Assembly: GCF_029945685.1 (NCBI RefSeq)
Contig: NZ_JAQSDA010000022.1
Span: forward strand, 50,004 to 114,003
Direction of reading: 5' to 3'
Source of the DNA: Polaromonas sp.
Lineage (GTDB): Bacteria; Pseudomonadota; Gammaproteobacteria; Burkholderiales; Burkholderiaceae_C
Length of the DNA stretch: 64,000 bases
Shown: in pieces, positions 62,992-64,000 of the stretch
Layout of the letters: each line of letters opens with the position of its first letter
Numbering within the stretch: the stretch's first letter is position 1
Program-made: the position numbers and the translations under genes
Notes under the pieces: model-generated
What the model saw: the letters and a program-made list of their open reading frames with translations, nothing else
What the model was told of the DNA's origin: nothing
The model's database searches: none

Positions 62992-63821
62992 TGCCCGCCT
63001 CCACCAAACCCCTCATCGTTTTTTCCCACGGCAACAGCTTTCCCGCAAGCACCTACGGCGTGTTGTTCCAGGGCCTGCGCGCGCGCGGCTTCCAGGTCAA
63101 AGCGATTGAAAAATTCGGTCACGACCCGCGTTACCCGGTCACCAGCAACTGGCCGCACCTGGTGCAGCAGCTCGCTGACTTCACCAGCGAACAGGTCGAA
63201 AAAACCGGCCAGGCGGCCTTCCTGGTGGGCCATTCACTGGGGGGTTTTCTGAGCCTGATGTGCGCCGCCCGCAACCCCGTGCTCGGCGGCCTGCCGGTGC
63301 GTGGTGTGCTGCTGATCGACTCGCCCATCCTGGGCGGCTGGCGTGCCGCCGCGCTGAGCGTGGCCAAACGTGCGCAGCTGGTCGGCTCGATCTCGCCCGG
63401 CGCCATCAGCCGCAAACGCCGGCACCAGTGGCTGGGCCAGACCGAGGTGCTGGCGCATTTCCGCAGCAAGAAATCCTTTGCACGCTGGGACGAACAGGTT
63501 CTGCTGGACTACATCGAACACGGCACGCACGACGCCGGCGGCCAGCGCCTGCTGAGTTTCGACCGCGACGTGGAAACCGCCATCTACAACACCCTGCCCC
63601 ACAACCTCGAGGGCCTGCTCAAGCGCCATCCGCTCAAGTGCCCGGTGGCCTTTATCGGCGGGCGCCAGTCGGCCGAGATGAAACAGGTGGGCATGGCCAT
63701 GACCGAAAAGGTCACCAAAGGCCGCATCATGATGCTTGACGGCAGCCACCTGTTCCCGATGGAAAAACCCGTGGCCACGGCGGCAGCCATTGAAGCGGCC
63801 CTGCGCAACCTGATGGGCTAA
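62991..63821 (+). CDS. Alpha/beta hydrolase
   Basis: 276 aa with a GTG start that overlaps the last base of the anbu stop. The oxyanion region FSHGNSFPASTY and the nucleophile elbow LVGHSLGGFLSL (Ser near residue 83) are clear. The late catalytic His is in MLDGSHLFPME. Substrate is unknown. Tight coupling to anbu suggests joint expression. Confidence 0.87.
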   Translation: MPASTKPLIVFSHGNSFPASTYGVLFQGLRARGFQVKAIEKFGHDPRYPVTSNWPHLVQQLADFTSEQVEKTGQAAFLVGHSLGGFLSLMCAARNPVLGGLPVRGVLLIDSPILGGWRAAALSVAKRAQLVGSISPGAISRKRRHQWLGQTEVLAHFRSKKSFARWDEQVLLDYIEHGTHDAGGQRLLSFDRDVETAIYNTLPHNLEGLLKRHPLKCPVAFIGGRQSAEMKQVGMAMTEKVTKGRIMMLDGSHLFPMEKPVATAAAIEAALRNLMG

Positions 63822-63945
63822 TCAGCCCCGAATGAAATTTTTCATTGCGGGCCTGACCCGCAATCCATGCGTGTTGAGTTGCGGCGTTGGCGGGATGTTT
63901 TCAGGCATCACGCTGCGCCTGCAGTCCGTTCTCGACAGTAGTTTC

Positions 63946-64000
63946 AACTCCCCACTCCCAACCCCCCGCCCTTCCCTCGCCCCGCTGGGCGAGAGAAGGG
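63946..64000. repeat. 55-bp exact repeat, copy 2, at the window end
   Basis: Identical over 55 bases to 38838-38892 and continues to the window edge, so the full repeat may be longer. It lies 124 bp after the hydrolase stop, in sequence without a recognisable gene (63822-63945). Confidence 0.9.

Noticed and set aside
1..64000. CRISPR arrays, IS elements, phage genes and attachment sites
   Set aside because: I looked for regular spaced repeats, transposase or integrase reading frames and tRNA-flanking direct repeats and saw none.

Overview
The window is high-GC, gene-dense chromosomal DNA from a betaproteobacterium, most likely Comamonadaceae (Polaromonas/Rhodoferax-like). The evidence is the order tpiA-secG-tRNA-Leu-nuoABCDEFGHIJKL, the protein sequences themselves, and a short interspersed repeat with an AGCTGC-x2-GCGC core that I associate with this family. 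The genus is an inference.

Layout. 1-10.0 kb: respiratory complex I operon on the minus strand (nuoA to the start of nuoL), preceded by tRNA-Leu(GAG). 10.1-17.7 kb: minus-strand housekeeping genes (secG, tpiA, a quinone oxidoreductase, pnp, rpsO, an aminotransferase, an ABC-type binding protein). 17.8-19.4 kb: a small heat shock protein and tsaD. 19.5-33.6 kb: a complete nitrate assimilation region made of a NasR-type NIT-ANTAR antiterminator, the nrtABC nitrate transporter, a response regulator with a degenerate cyclase domain, nirBD, nasA, a TrpD2/YbiB protein and cobA for siroheme. 33.7-43.4 kb: mixed housekeeping genes (BaiN-like flavoprotein, rpsU, yqeY, pmbA, darP, mogA, cysE, trmJ, a LysR regulator, suhB). 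43.6-59.2 kb: an aryl-polyene/xanthomonadin-like cluster with ACP, AMP ligase, dehydratases, ketosynthase pair, ketoreductase, acyltransferases, LolA-like carrier, MMPL exporter, polysaccharide deacetylase, PAP2 enzyme, methyltransferase, glycosyltransferase and a flavin-dependent halogenase-like enzyme. 59.5-63.8 kb: mutS, the proteasome-like peptidase Anbu and an alpha/beta hydrolase.

The most striking finding is RNA-level control of nitrate assimilation. Upstream of both nrtA and nirB there is a near-consensus sigma-54 promoter. Right at the predicted transcription start follow two small hairpins that carry identical six-base loops within each leader (AACGGC twice at nrtA, AACGAC twice at nirB). 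Both loops have A at position 1 and G at position 4, the signature of ANTAR-protein RNA targets. In the nrtA leader the second hairpin overlaps a 15-bp intrinsic terminator, so the two are mutually exclusive. The nirB leader has no obvious terminator but ends in a 28-codon upstream ORF that overlaps nirB by ATGA. The adjacent NIT-ANTAR gene is the obvious regulator of both.

The second theme is repeats entering genes. Eight copies of a ~55-bp element lie in 64 kb, five of them inside reading frames, and one supplies the ribosome site and TTG start of a gene. A second GC-rich family and a purine/pyrimidine inverted-repeat family act as intergenic spacers, likely terminators, part of the rpsU promoter, and protein tails (TrmJ, NirD, NasA).
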